A DNA stretch of 64,000 bases, from contig CALJER010000003.1 in the NCBI GenBank assembly GCA_938074535.1, positions 28,626-92,625 on the forward strand. The letters are read 5' to 3'. The notes under the pieces were generated by a model. The model saw only the letters and a program-made list of their open reading frames with translations, was not told the origin of the DNA and did no database searches. A program made the translations under genes and the position numbers. Origin of the DNA: an uncultured archaeon. Its GTDB lineage: Archaea; Hadarchaeota; Hadarchaeia; Hadarchaeales; WYZ-LMO6. Positions within the stretch are counted from its first letter, which is position 1. The number at the start of each line of letters is the position of its first letter. Shown piece after piece: positions 1 through 8,409 of the stretch.

Positions 1-130
1 TGTGCTGGCAGTTTCCTACCCCACCTATTCTCTTCTCTTGATCTTCACGCTCTTTTGCGAGTGTGTGTTTCTTCGCAAAGTCTCGGATAGGGTTTTAAAT
101 TGGGTTCGGAAACTTGAGGAGAGAAGCTAG

Positions 131-1513
131 ATGAAGACCCGGGTGATGTTCGTAAACGCTGTGGACCCGACTAGGGAAGGTGAAGTGTACCTCCCGCCGC
201 TGGGGCTGGGCTATCTCGCGAGCTACCTGCGAAAGGAGTTCGGTTCAGACTCCATAAACTTCAAGATCGTCAATCGGAACGTGGAACGGGAGATAGAGAG
301 CTTCAAACCCGATCTGGTGGGCATTACCTCCCAGACCCAGAACTACGCGAGAGCGGTAGAGTACGCTCAGACGGCCAAAAGGTACGAGATCCCGGTGGTT
401 GTGGGGGGACCTCACATCTCCATGCTTCCTTCCTCGCTGGCGGACGCCATGGATGTGGGTGTAGTTGGGGAGGGGGAGAGAACGATGGCTGAACTTTTTG
501 AGCTATTTGAGCGTGCAGGAGGATTTCCTGAAAGGGAGTTGGAGGGAGTTGATGGGATAGTCTTCAGAAATGGGTGCGGAAAGCTGGTCTTCACGAAGAA
601 AAGAGCCCCCATCGAACCTTTGGATGAGATACCCCCGCCCGCCAGAGACCTGCTCGGAATAGGCCCATACACCTCAATGATTACCTCCAGGGGATGTCCA
701 TACAGGTGTGTCTACTGCGTCTCAACCCGTTTTTGGGGAGGGAGGGTCAGGTTCCATTCTGCCGAGTACGTGGTGGATGAAATCAGGGAGATGGTTGAGG
801 AATATGGAGTGAAAACCATCAATATTTTTGACGACAATTTTCTCCTAGACAGGAAAAGGGTAAGAAAAATAATAAGACTGCTCGAAGAAGAAGATCTGCT
901 TGAGAGGGTTTATTTTGAGTGTATGACAAGAGCTGATTTTGTTGACGAGGAAAGCGTCCTTCTGTTGAAGAGGATGGGTGTTAGGTATGTTCAGCTAGGA
1001 TTGGAGTCGGGAAACCCTGAGACTTTGAGGTATCTCAAGGGGGATGTTAAAGTGGAGAACAACAAAGCCGCTGTTGAATTTTTGAAAAGGGCAGGGATGG
1101 AGTGCGGAGCTTCTTTCATCATAGGCGCCCCGGAGGAAACCGAGGAAGACATCCTAGAAACTTTGAGGTTCGTAAAAGAGAGTCCGCTGGAGAGGTTTGG
1201 AGTCTATGTTTTGCTCCCCTATCCAGGTACTCCCTTGTGGGAGCTGGCAAAGGAAAGGAGACTGGTGGACGAAAATATGGACTTTGGAGCCCTCAGCGCG
1301 GACTTCGCCAGGAACAAGCGGCCCGTGATTCTCTCAGAAAAAGTTTCGGAGAAAAGACTGCGCGAGCTATATTCGCAGTTTCAAAAAGAACTGAAGAAAA
1401 GGAGGGTGAAAGTGGTTGTTCTCAAGGGGCTGAAAAGTCCCGGAAGAATTCCACGATTTTTGGTGGAGAGGGCCTTGGCCCATCTGAGGTTTCGGACTTG
1501 CCTGATGGAATGA
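131..1513 (+). CDS. B12-binding-domain radical SAM protein
   Basis: N-terminal cobalamin-binding-like region (LPPLGLGYLASYL..VGITSQTQNY..VVVGGPH) followed by the radical SAM motif SRGCPYRCVYC (CxxxCxxC). Confidence 0.9.
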   Translation: MKTRVMFVNAVDPTREGEVYLPPLGLGYLASYLRKEFGSDSINFKIVNRNVEREIESFKPDLVGITSQTQNYARAVEYAQTAKRYEIPVVVGGPHISMLPSSLADAMDVGVVGEGERTMAELFELFERAGGFPERELEGVDGIVFRNGCGKLVFTKKRAPIEPLDEIPPPARDLLGIGPYTSMITSRGCPYRCVYCVSTRFWGGRVRFHSAEYVVDEIREMVEEYGVKTINIFDDNFLLDRKRVRKIIRLLEEEDLLERVYFECMTRADFVDEESVLLLKRMGVRYVQLGLESGNPETLRYLKGDVKVENNKAAVEFLKRAGMECGASFIIGAPEETEEDILETLRFVKESPLERFGVYVLLPYPGTPLWELAKERRLVDENMDFGALSADFARNKRPVILSEKVSEKRLRELYSQFQKELKKRRVKVVVLKGLKSPGRIPRFLVERALAHLRFRTCLME

Positions 1514-2550
1514 CTCGGAGGCTGAACAAGCCTAGTCTCAGGCCCAGGACCTGGACCAAGATTCTCCTCGACTTTCTGGAATACAAACTTGGAGATCCCA
1601 GGCTTTCCTTCTGTCCTTTTTTCGTGACATGGAAGTGTAATCTCAGATGTGGCTACTGCCCCTACGTAACGGATACGGGGTCAGAACTCTTCAGTTACGC
1701 CCTGGGAGTTCGTGATGAAATGAGCACGGAAGAGGCAAAGTTGGCGGTGGATCAGCTGAGCGAGCTGGGTGTTGTGTGGATGTCTTTCACCGGGGGGGAG
1801 CCCCTCTTCAGGAGGGACCTGGAAGAAATAGTGTCCCACGCGAGAAAAAAGGGGATGATTACCATCCTGGATACCAACGCCGCTTTAGTAACACAAAGCA
1901 GGAGCAAATCGCTTGGTGAGGTTTTTGACAGGGTGGTTGTTTCGCTGGAAGGCCTGGAGGAAAAGAACGACGAGCTGAGGGGGAGGGGGAGCTTCAGAAG
2001 AACGATGAGGGGGGTGGAGCTCCTGAGGAAGAACACGGACTGCAGAATAGGGATCAACTTCGTCGTCAACAGGCTCAACTATCAGGAGGTAGAAGACACA
2101 GTGAATTTCTTGAGGGGAAAGGTGGACTCCATTACTTTCCAGCCCGTCCATCACGCAAGCGAGTTTCTTCTGGAGAAAGAGGCTGCGTACTGGGTCCAGG
2201 AAAAATTGCTGGAGCTGAAGCGGAAGTATCCTGCCTTCATCCTGAACACGGTTTCTCACCTCAAGCTTTTTGGAGACCACCTAGCAGGCGGGAGGCGCTG
2301 GCTTGAGTGCGATGCTTTCGATCTCTATGTGGGATTGATGCCAAACGGTGATCTCTGCGGGTGTTACTATCCCTATGTGGTCGGCAACGTGCTGGAGAGG
2401 CCCATGAGAGAACTTAGGGAGCTGGGCAGAAGGAGGAAAGAAGAGCTGCTTGCTAGGTGCGGGGGATGCACTCATTCCAGCTTCTTCAACTTTTCCCAGG
2501 TTTTCAGACGTTCTTTTCCAGCCGGATTTTTGCACGCTTTGCTTTCTTAA
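1510..2550 (+). CDS. Radical SAM protein with SPASM-like C-terminal cysteines
   Basis: ORF trimmed to the ATG at 1510, overlapping the upstream stop (ATGA). CNLRCGYC motif, GGEPLFR, and C-terminal LECDAF..GDLCGCYYP..CGGC. Confidence 0.85.
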   Translation: MTRRLNKPSLRPRTWTKILLDFLEYKLGDPRLSFCPFFVTWKCNLRCGYCPYVTDTGSELFSYALGVRDEMSTEEAKLAVDQLSELGVVWMSFTGGEPLFRRDLEEIVSHARKKGMITILDTNAALVTQSRSKSLGEVFDRVVVSLEGLEEKNDELRGRGSFRRTMRGVELLRKNTDCRIGINFVVNRLNYQEVEDTVNFLRGKVDSITFQPVHHASEFLLEKEAAYWVQEKLLELKRKYPAFILNTVSHLKLFGDHLAGGRRWLECDAFDLYVGLMPNGDLCGCYYPYVVGNVLERPMRELRELGRRRKEELLARCGGCTHSSFFNFSQVFRRSFPAGFLHALLS

Positions 2551-2573
2551 GGGCCCTAGCAGAGAGGTAAAGA

Positions 2574-3521
2574 GTGGAAGAGGTTACCATCGTGGGTGCG
2601 GGCCCAGCTGGTCTTGCTTGCGCGAAGGGACTGGCGGACAGGGGAATTAAACCCTTGGTGCTCCACAAGGACTGGTTTGGGCAGAAGGCGTGCGGGGATC
2701 TGGTGGAGGAGGAGTGGTTCGGTCACCCCGTTTTCCCCTACTTGACTCCACGTGCTGTTGAAAGGAACTTCGACAGGTTTACCATCAATTTTTACGGGAG
2801 GAACTTCGCTCGGAAGGGGAGGTGGGTTTCGATCGACAGGGGGGAGTTTGAGCGGGCTCTGTGCGAGGAAGCAAAAAGGAGGGGGGCTAAGTTCAGGCTT
2901 GAGAGGGTTGCCAGGATCAGAAGGAAGGGAAAGACTTTCTTGATAAACGACAGAATAGAAACCAAATTCTTGGTGGGTGCTGACGGTGCGGACTCGGTGG
3001 TCAGAAGCTTTCTCGGGCAGGAAATAGAAAAGGCCTTTGCCATCAGAGGGTACGTGAAGGGGGATAGGGAGAGTCCCACCCTCTATGTGGACAGAGGGAT
3101 AATCGAGGGGGGATATGCTTGGATTTTCCCCAAGAGGAAGCTGCTCAACGTGGGGGTCGTGGGTAGAAGAGTGGAGGAGGTGAAGAGGGGATGGAGAAAG
3201 TTCACCAGAGGAATGGAGGTGAGGGATGCAAAGGGATCGTTCGTCCCCTGCTCTCTTCCCTGTAAAACCGAGTTCGAAAACGCCATCTTGGTGGGGGACG
3301 CGGCGGGCCAGATAAACCCCCTCAGTTTCGCGGGGATCAACCTTTCCCTCCTCTGCGGAAGTCTGGCGGCCGAGGCGATTGCCTCTTCGAGGAGCTACGA
3401 GGGGCTGTGGAGGAAGGAGGTCTACCGGAGATTAAGGATTTTCCACCTGAAGGGGAAGATATTTTGGGGTTCTCTGATGAAGCAGAAGTGGGCCGGACAT
3501 CTGCTGAGGTGGTTCTTCTGA
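2574..3521 (+). CDS. Geranylgeranyl reductase family FAD-dependent oxidoreductase
   Basis: GTG start. GAGPAGLACAKGL FAD motif, KACGDLV, GGYAWIFPK, LVGDAAGQINPLSFAGI. Confidence 0.88.
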   Translation: MEEVTIVGAGPAGLACAKGLADRGIKPLVLHKDWFGQKACGDLVEEEWFGHPVFPYLTPRAVERNFDRFTINFYGRNFARKGRWVSIDRGEFERALCEEAKRRGAKFRLERVARIRRKGKTFLINDRIETKFLVGADGADSVVRSFLGQEIEKAFAIRGYVKGDRESPTLYVDRGIIEGGYAWIFPKRKLLNVGVVGRRVEEVKRGWRKFTRGMEVRDAKGSFVPCSLPCKTEFENAILVGDAAGQINPLSFAGINLSLLCGSLAAEAIASSRSYEGLWRKEVYRRLRIFHLKGKIFWGSLMKQKWAGHLLRWFF

Positions 3522-3556
3522 GTTCGAAGGGAGTGGCGAAAAACTGTTTTAGGGTG

Positions 3557-4237
3557 ATGATCAAACCAGGAGAAGTGTTCGAACAGGTTAGGGCTGGAGT
3601 TCCCCTCCGCCTTTCACTACCCCTCCTGTTTTTCCTCAGGCAGCTTCACATCTACTCGCATGTTTGGCTGGTTCATCGGGAATTTTATCTCGAGGAATAC
3701 CGCCGTTTTTCCGACTTCCTGGTGGATAGATTTTCAGTCAACGGTGGGTTTGAGGTGATATGGATGTGGTTTTTTGGATGCATGATGATTTACCTGCTCG
3801 GAGTTTTCTTGGGAAAGAGGGTGAGCTACGAAAGGATAGAACACGGGTTCTTCTACATTTTCATCGCTTCCTTTTTTTTGCTCGCCCTCGACGTTCTTCA
3901 CCTCTTCCTACCCCCCACTTATTTCCATGGTTACTGCATGCACGCAGCTTTGGCTGCACAGCTTTTCCTGATTCCGATATGGGTGAGTTTCATGGTGGAA
4001 AGGTTCCTGGGGGTGAGGAAGAGGTACACGGTCTTGCCAGCCAGCTTCTTCCCGATTTCGATCAAATACTTTTGGGGGGAAGTCTTCTCCCTTCCCATCG
4101 TTGTGGCAGGGCTGTGCGCGCTGATGTTTTTCTTCCTTCTCAAGCGGATGAACTCAAGAACGGTTTTTCTCTTCTCCTCCATAATTTGTGTTGCGGCCTT
4201 CCTAGCGGTGCCGGAGCTGAGGGGTTTCATAGATTGA
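3557..4237 (+). CDS. Multi-pass membrane protein of unknown function
   Basis: In-frame ATG at 3557; several long hydrophobic segments; collinear with the preceding genes. Confidence 0.65.
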   Translation: MIKPGEVFEQVRAGVPLRLSLPLLFFLRQLHIYSHVWLVHREFYLEEYRRFSDFLVDRFSVNGGFEVIWMWFFGCMMIYLLGVFLGKRVSYERIEHGFFYIFIASFFLLALDVLHLFLPPTYFHGYCMHAALAAQLFLIPIWVSFMVERFLGVRKRYTVLPASFFPISIKYFWGEVFSLPIVVAGLCALMFFFLLKRMNSRTVFLFSSIICVAAFLAVPELRGFID

Positions 4238-4274
4238 GACCAACTAAATTAAAATAAAGAGAAAGAATGAAAGT

Positions 4275-5231
4275 GTGGGGTGCGGAGGAATCTTCTGGCG
4301 TCTGGCTTTGAGATGGGGAGCAAGAAGGCCAGTAGCCAAGCTCCTTTTCAATCCTGTTCGGGAGCTGCAAAAATTCTTCAGGCCTAAACTCCATTGCATG
4401 GTGGTGCCCACTTTCAGGTGCAACTACTACGGCCTATGCAAGTACTGCCATGTTCCGGACCTGGGCCTCCCCGAGCTCTATCCCGGAGACTTCCGGTGGA
4501 AGAAACTGGTGGAGCGCCTGGAGGAGTTCCCTCCGTGCCTGCTGGACATCACAGGGGGTGAGCCCTTCATGGCGAAGGGCTTTCGGGAGTTCATCCAAAG
4601 TCTCCCTGGAAAGCACATGGTGGGGGTGAGCACTAACCTTTCCTTTGAAATAAGCGAGGTGGAGGAGCTCCTCCCCAGATTTTGCTGGATAACCGCCAGC
4701 TTTCACCCCTTTGCCGCAGACTTGAACGAGTTCCTGGAGAAGGTGAGGCGGGTTCGGGCCATCAACCCCAGGGTGAAGATAAACATGGTGGCACATCCGC
4801 AGGTGTTGCCGAAGCTGAGCTTCTACGTGAGAACCTTTGAGAAAAACGGACTTCTCACCAACGTCGATCCCTATCTGAGCTTATCTCCATACGCGGAGGA
4901 GGAGGAAAAACTTGTGAGAGGGCTCCTGATAAGCAAGCGGGTAACGACCCCTCCCTTCGTAGAGGAGCCCACGCTCTGCAATGCCGGTGTCAGGCATTTT
5001 GTCGTTTTGCCCAACGGGGACGTCTACACCTGTTGGAACGGAATGAACATAAGGCACTTTTTGGCAAGAGCAGATGGAACGGATCCGCGGGAGGGGCCCT
5101 ATTACCTAGGGAACATGGTCGGGGGAACTTTCAAGCCCAGGCAGGGGTGGATTAAGTGCGATTTCCCCTGCCCACCACCCTGCGATTCCGACTTCACTGA
5201 AAGGAGGTCTTGGTCCACCCATCGGGGCTGA
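4275..5231 (+). CDS. Radical SAM protein with CX5CX2C motif and SPASM/twitch-like C-terminus
   Basis: VPTFRCNYYGLCKYCHVPD, LLDITGGEPFM, C-terminal LCNAGVRHFVVLPNGDVYTCW and KCDFPCPPPC. Confidence 0.8.
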   Translation: MGCGGIFWRLALRWGARRPVAKLLFNPVRELQKFFRPKLHCMVVPTFRCNYYGLCKYCHVPDLGLPELYPGDFRWKKLVERLEEFPPCLLDITGGEPFMAKGFREFIQSLPGKHMVGVSTNLSFEISEVEELLPRFCWITASFHPFAADLNEFLEKVRRVRAINPRVKINMVAHPQVLPKLSFYVRTFEKNGLLTNVDPYLSLSPYAEEEEKLVRGLLISKRVTTPPFVEEPTLCNAGVRHFVVLPNGDVYTCWNGMNIRHFLARADGTDPREGPYYLGNMVGGTFKPRQGWIKCDFPCPPPCDSDFTERRSWSTHRG

Positions 5232-5250
5232 ATCCAGCCCCCATACCTAA

Positions 5251-8235
5251 ATGCTCATATTTAAAGAAAATCAACATTTACGTGTGAAGGTTCCGCGGGG
5301 AGGGTGGGAAAAGGGGCTGAAGGGCGGGATGGCCCTGCTGCTCTGCCTCCTCTTCCTCCTCCCCCCGGCGTGCGCCCTCACCTTCACCGACACCACCAAC
5401 GCCGACTTCGCGCAGGGGGTGCACGAGAACACGGAGAACGTGAGCGACGACCTCAGGCTCAGGACCAACTACCTGCAGGGCAGGTTCACCTCCAGGGCCT
5501 TCGACGCCCTGCAGACGCAGGTGTGGGGCACCCTCTCCTGGAACGCCACCCTTCCCTCCCTTGCGGTGAGCGTGGAGAACGACAACGTGGGGGCCGAGCC
5601 CACCACGCTGGCGGACGGGACCCCCAGGATAGGGAGGATCACGGGGGGTTCCGTCCTGAACACGAGGATCTCCGACGGAGTCTACGAGAACATAGTGGAG
5701 GAGGCCGGCGCCCCCTACGGGGGAAGCGTGAACCTCATCCTCTTCTGGGACGGGGCCACCATACCCTCGGGCTGGACCTGCATCTCCGATGACCCCGGGG
5801 AGCCCTTCTACTACAGGTTCCCCATGGGGGGGTCCTCCTACGGGAGCACGGGGGGTGCGGAAAACCATACCCACCCCACCACCTCCTCCTGCGGGGGACC
5901 CTCCGCCACCCTACAGAGGAACTCCGGGACCAACGTGACCACGGCGACCAGCACCCACACCCACACCCCCACCGTCACCGTGGCGACCGTAAGCCACCTC
6001 CCGCCTTACTACGACCTGAAGGTGATCAGGTACAACTCGGGAATCCCGTCCACCCTTCCCGCCGGTGTGATAGCCCTCTTCCCCTCCACCTCTGTTCCTT
6101 CCGGCTGGAGCCTTTACACGGCGGCGGACAACCGCTTCCTCAGGGGTGCTCCCTCGGCCGGGGGAACGGGGGGAGGCACCACCCACACCCACAGCGTGAG
6201 CGTGAGCACGGGCGGTCCCTCCCATACGGTGCAGCTGAGGACGGACCCCTGTGGTGCGTCCGTTGCCTACCCCACCAGTACCCACACCCACTCCGGTTCT
6301 GGCACCAGCTCGGCGGCCGCCAACCTCCCCCCCTACCTCACGGTGGTCCTGGCCAAGGCCTCTGCCGACACCCCCATCCCGGGCGGAATGATAGGGATGT
6401 TCGACGGCGTGCCCGGGGGGAACTGGTCCCTCCTCTCGGCCTTCAACGGAAGGTTCCTGCTGGAGAACCTAACCGCGGGATATGGGGCCACGGGGGGGAC
6501 CTCCTCTCACACCCACTCCGATCTCAGCATCACCACGGGTACGGGCGCCACCTCCTCGGCCAACCTGGATGTGGGGACCGCCGTCACTTTCGCCAGCGGC
6601 ACCCACACCCACACCGTCACGGTTTCCTTCCAGGAGAGTTCCCACCTCCCCCCCTACGTCACCGTCCTCTTCGCCCAGGCCACCTGCGGGCTCCGCTGGC
6701 AGCACAACATCGAGAACGTGGCGGCGGGCTACGCCAGCTACCAGCTGCGCGTGAAGGGCAGGACGAGCGGTGACTCCGAGACCGTGGGGGTCTACGTGTG
6801 GAAGAGCAGCGCCAGCTCCTGGGAGTACCTGGGGAACCTCACGGGGACCGAGGCAACCCTCACCAAGATCCTCTCCGGGGCCGAGCTCCCCTCCTACCTG
6901 AGCGGGACCAGCCTGCTGGTCAAGTACGAGTCGGCCGATGCCAGCGACCTAACCCCCACCGCCCTCCACGTGGACCTCTGCATCCTGGAGGAGGGCCAGC
7001 TCTACAAGAGCTATGTGAAGTTCAGGGTGAGGGTGAGCGCGAACGGCTCCACCTGGAGCCAGGAGCTGGGCCCGGACGGTACCCCCAACACCTACTTCAC
7101 CTCCTCCCCCGCCAGCCTGGGGAACATCCCGGAGAACCGGTACATCCGCTACGTCGCGTACCTCTCCAGCGAGCACTCCCAGCTCACCGGGGCCAACGGC
7201 CCGAAGGTGCACGACGTGACCATCACCTCCTTCACCCCAGGACAGGCCGAGGTTTTCACCCTGGGAGCTGAGAACGTGGGCTGGGGGGGCGCCATCCTCA
7301 CCGCCAGGCTCCTCTACGTGGATCCCTGGGCGGCGGTGAGGTTCCAGTACATGCCGGAAGGGGGGGTCTGGGAGAGCACCCCCTGGGAGGGCTGGGAGAA
7401 AAGCTGGTACTGGCGCCCCGTCTCCGGCCTGCAGGAGAACAAGACCTACTACTTCCAGGCGCAGGTGAAGTACGGCGGACAGATATACGGCGGCGGGATC
7501 AGGACCTTCAGAACCCTTCCCAGCAAACCCTATGCCGTCACCCTGAGGGCCACCGAGGTGGACAACTCCTCCGCCGTGCTCAACGCCAGAATATACTACG
7601 GCAGCTACGACAACGTGAGCATAAGGTTCTGGTATCAGCCCGAGGGAGGGAGCTGGTCGGCCACCACGTCCGTCCAGGGCTACAGGGGCCCCACCTACAG
7701 CACCAGGATCACGGGCCTGACCGCAAACAAGCTTTACTCCTTCAGGGCTGAGATCACCTACGGTACCACCTCCGAGAACGCCAACGTGGAGACCTTCACC
7801 ACCTTTACTTCCAAGTCCACGGGCATGGCCTACGACGGGACCCTCGGGTTCGGCTCCTCCCCCCCCGGCTGGCACGGGGTGAGGATGACCCCGCCCTCCG
7901 GCACCAAGGGTCTGAAGCTGGAGCTCCTCACCTCCTCCCCCCTCCCCGCCCACTACTCCCTGCGGGTGGTGAGGGACAACGGGGAGCTGCTCTACGCCGG
8001 CCACATCCTCTCCGACAACGGGAAGAGCAAGGTGGTGAGCGTGAGGCTCTGGAAGAGCACGGCCGGGGAGAGCGTGTACGTGGAGCTCTACGATCCCTAC
8101 GGCTTCGCCTACAGGACGAGGGGCACCAAGCCCTCCTTGGGGGATGCCGCGTACTCCTACCTGGACCGCACCGGAAAGAACCTCAGGTACTACGACAGGG
8201 CCTGCGGCGTGAACGTGCTGGAGAGCTACGCCTGA
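5251..8235 (+). CDS. Secreted surface protein with three phage-tail-collar-like domains and FN3-like repeats
   Basis: Hydrophobic signal-like segment (MALLLCLLFLLPPACA). Three ~105-aa repeats of the form 'hhLFxGxxxPSGWxxxxxxxxRFxxGxxxxGxTGGxxxHTHxx...THTHx...LPPY'. Two FN3-like units near aa 668-852. True start may be internal (e.g. 5329). Confidence 0.8.
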   Translation: MLIFKENQHLRVKVPRGGWEKGLKGGMALLLCLLFLLPPACALTFTDTTNADFAQGVHENTENVSDDLRLRTNYLQGRFTSRAFDALQTQVWGTLSWNATLPSLAVSVENDNVGAEPTTLADGTPRIGRITGGSVLNTRISDGVYENIVEEAGAPYGGSVNLILFWDGATIPSGWTCISDDPGEPFYYRFPMGGSSYGSTGGAENHTHPTTSSCGGPSATLQRNSGTNVTTATSTHTHTPTVTVATVSHLPPYYDLKVIRYNSGIPSTLPAGVIALFPSTSVPSGWSLYTAADNRFLRGAPSAGGTGGGTTHTHSVSVSTGGPSHTVQLRTDPCGASVAYPTSTHTHSGSGTSSAAANLPPYLTVVLAKASADTPIPGGMIGMFDGVPGGNWSLLSAFNGRFLLENLTAGYGATGGTSSHTHSDLSITTGTGATSSANLDVGTAVTFASGTHTHTVTVSFQESSHLPPYVTVLFAQATCGLRWQHNIENVAAGYASYQLRVKGRTSGDSETVGVYVWKSSASSWEYLGNLTGTEATLTKILSGAELPSYLSGTSLLVKYESADASDLTPTALHVDLCILEEGQLYKSYVKFRVRVSANGSTWSQELGPDGTPNTYFTSSPASLGNIPENRYIRYVAYLSSEHSQLTGANGPKVHDVTITSFTPGQAEVFTLGAENVGWGGAILTARLLYVDPWAAVRFQYMPEGGVWESTPWEGWEKSWYWRPVSGLQENKTYYFQAQVKYGGQIYGGGIRTFRTLPSKPYAVTLRATEVDNSSAVLNARIYYGSYDNVSIRFWYQPEGGSWSATTSVQGYRGPTYSTRITGLTANKLYSFRAEITYGTTSENANVETFTTFTSKSTGMAYDGTLGFGSSPPGWHGVRMTPPSGTKGLKLELLTSSPLPAHYSLRVVRDNGELLYAGHILSDNGKSKVVSVRLWKSTAGESVYVELYDPYGFAYRTRGTKPSLGDAAYSYLDRTGKNLRYYDRACGVNVLESYA
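5719..6684 (+). repeat. Three tandem collar-like protein repeats (about 5719-6050, 6055-6372, 6376-6684)
   Basis: Each unit contains two HTH(T) motifs and ends in LPPY; read from the translation. Confidence 0.75.
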
Positions 8236-8238
8236 TGG

Positions 8239-8333
8239 GGCCAGGGCCGGGAACTCCGCCGGCTCGGGGCCGGATTCGAACCCGGGTCACGGGATCCACA
8301 GTCCCGGATGCTGACCGCTGCACCACCCTGGCC
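8239..8333 (-). tRNA. tRNA-His(GUG) with a 22-nt intron (8250..8271) in the 3' strand of the T-arm
   Basis: Acceptor GCCAGGG/CCCTGGC, G-1 and C73 typical of tRNA-His, D-arm GTGC/GCAT, anticodon arm CGGGA-CTGTGGA-TCCCG. T-stem CCGGG/CCCGG forms only after removing GGCCCCGAGCCGGCGGAGTTCC. Possible central helix GAAT/GTTC with 3-nt bulges CCG and CCC. Confidence 0.87.
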
Positions 8334-8409
8334 ATTCCCCTTGGGAGGAAGAGGTAAAAAGGAGAGGGGGGTGAGCATGCCCCCTCCACGCCTGGAGCAG
8401 CTTCAGTGC

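Noticed and set aside
1102-1509. N-terminal extension of the second radical SAM ORF
   Set aside because: Overlaps the first radical SAM gene out of frame; the ATG at 1510 overlaps the upstream stop and begins the conserved region.
5719-6684. HTHT-rich repeats considered as a provirus tail module
   Set aside because: No capsid, portal, terminase, tape-measure or integrase genes are nearby; composition matches the host, and a signal peptide suggests a cell-surface protein.
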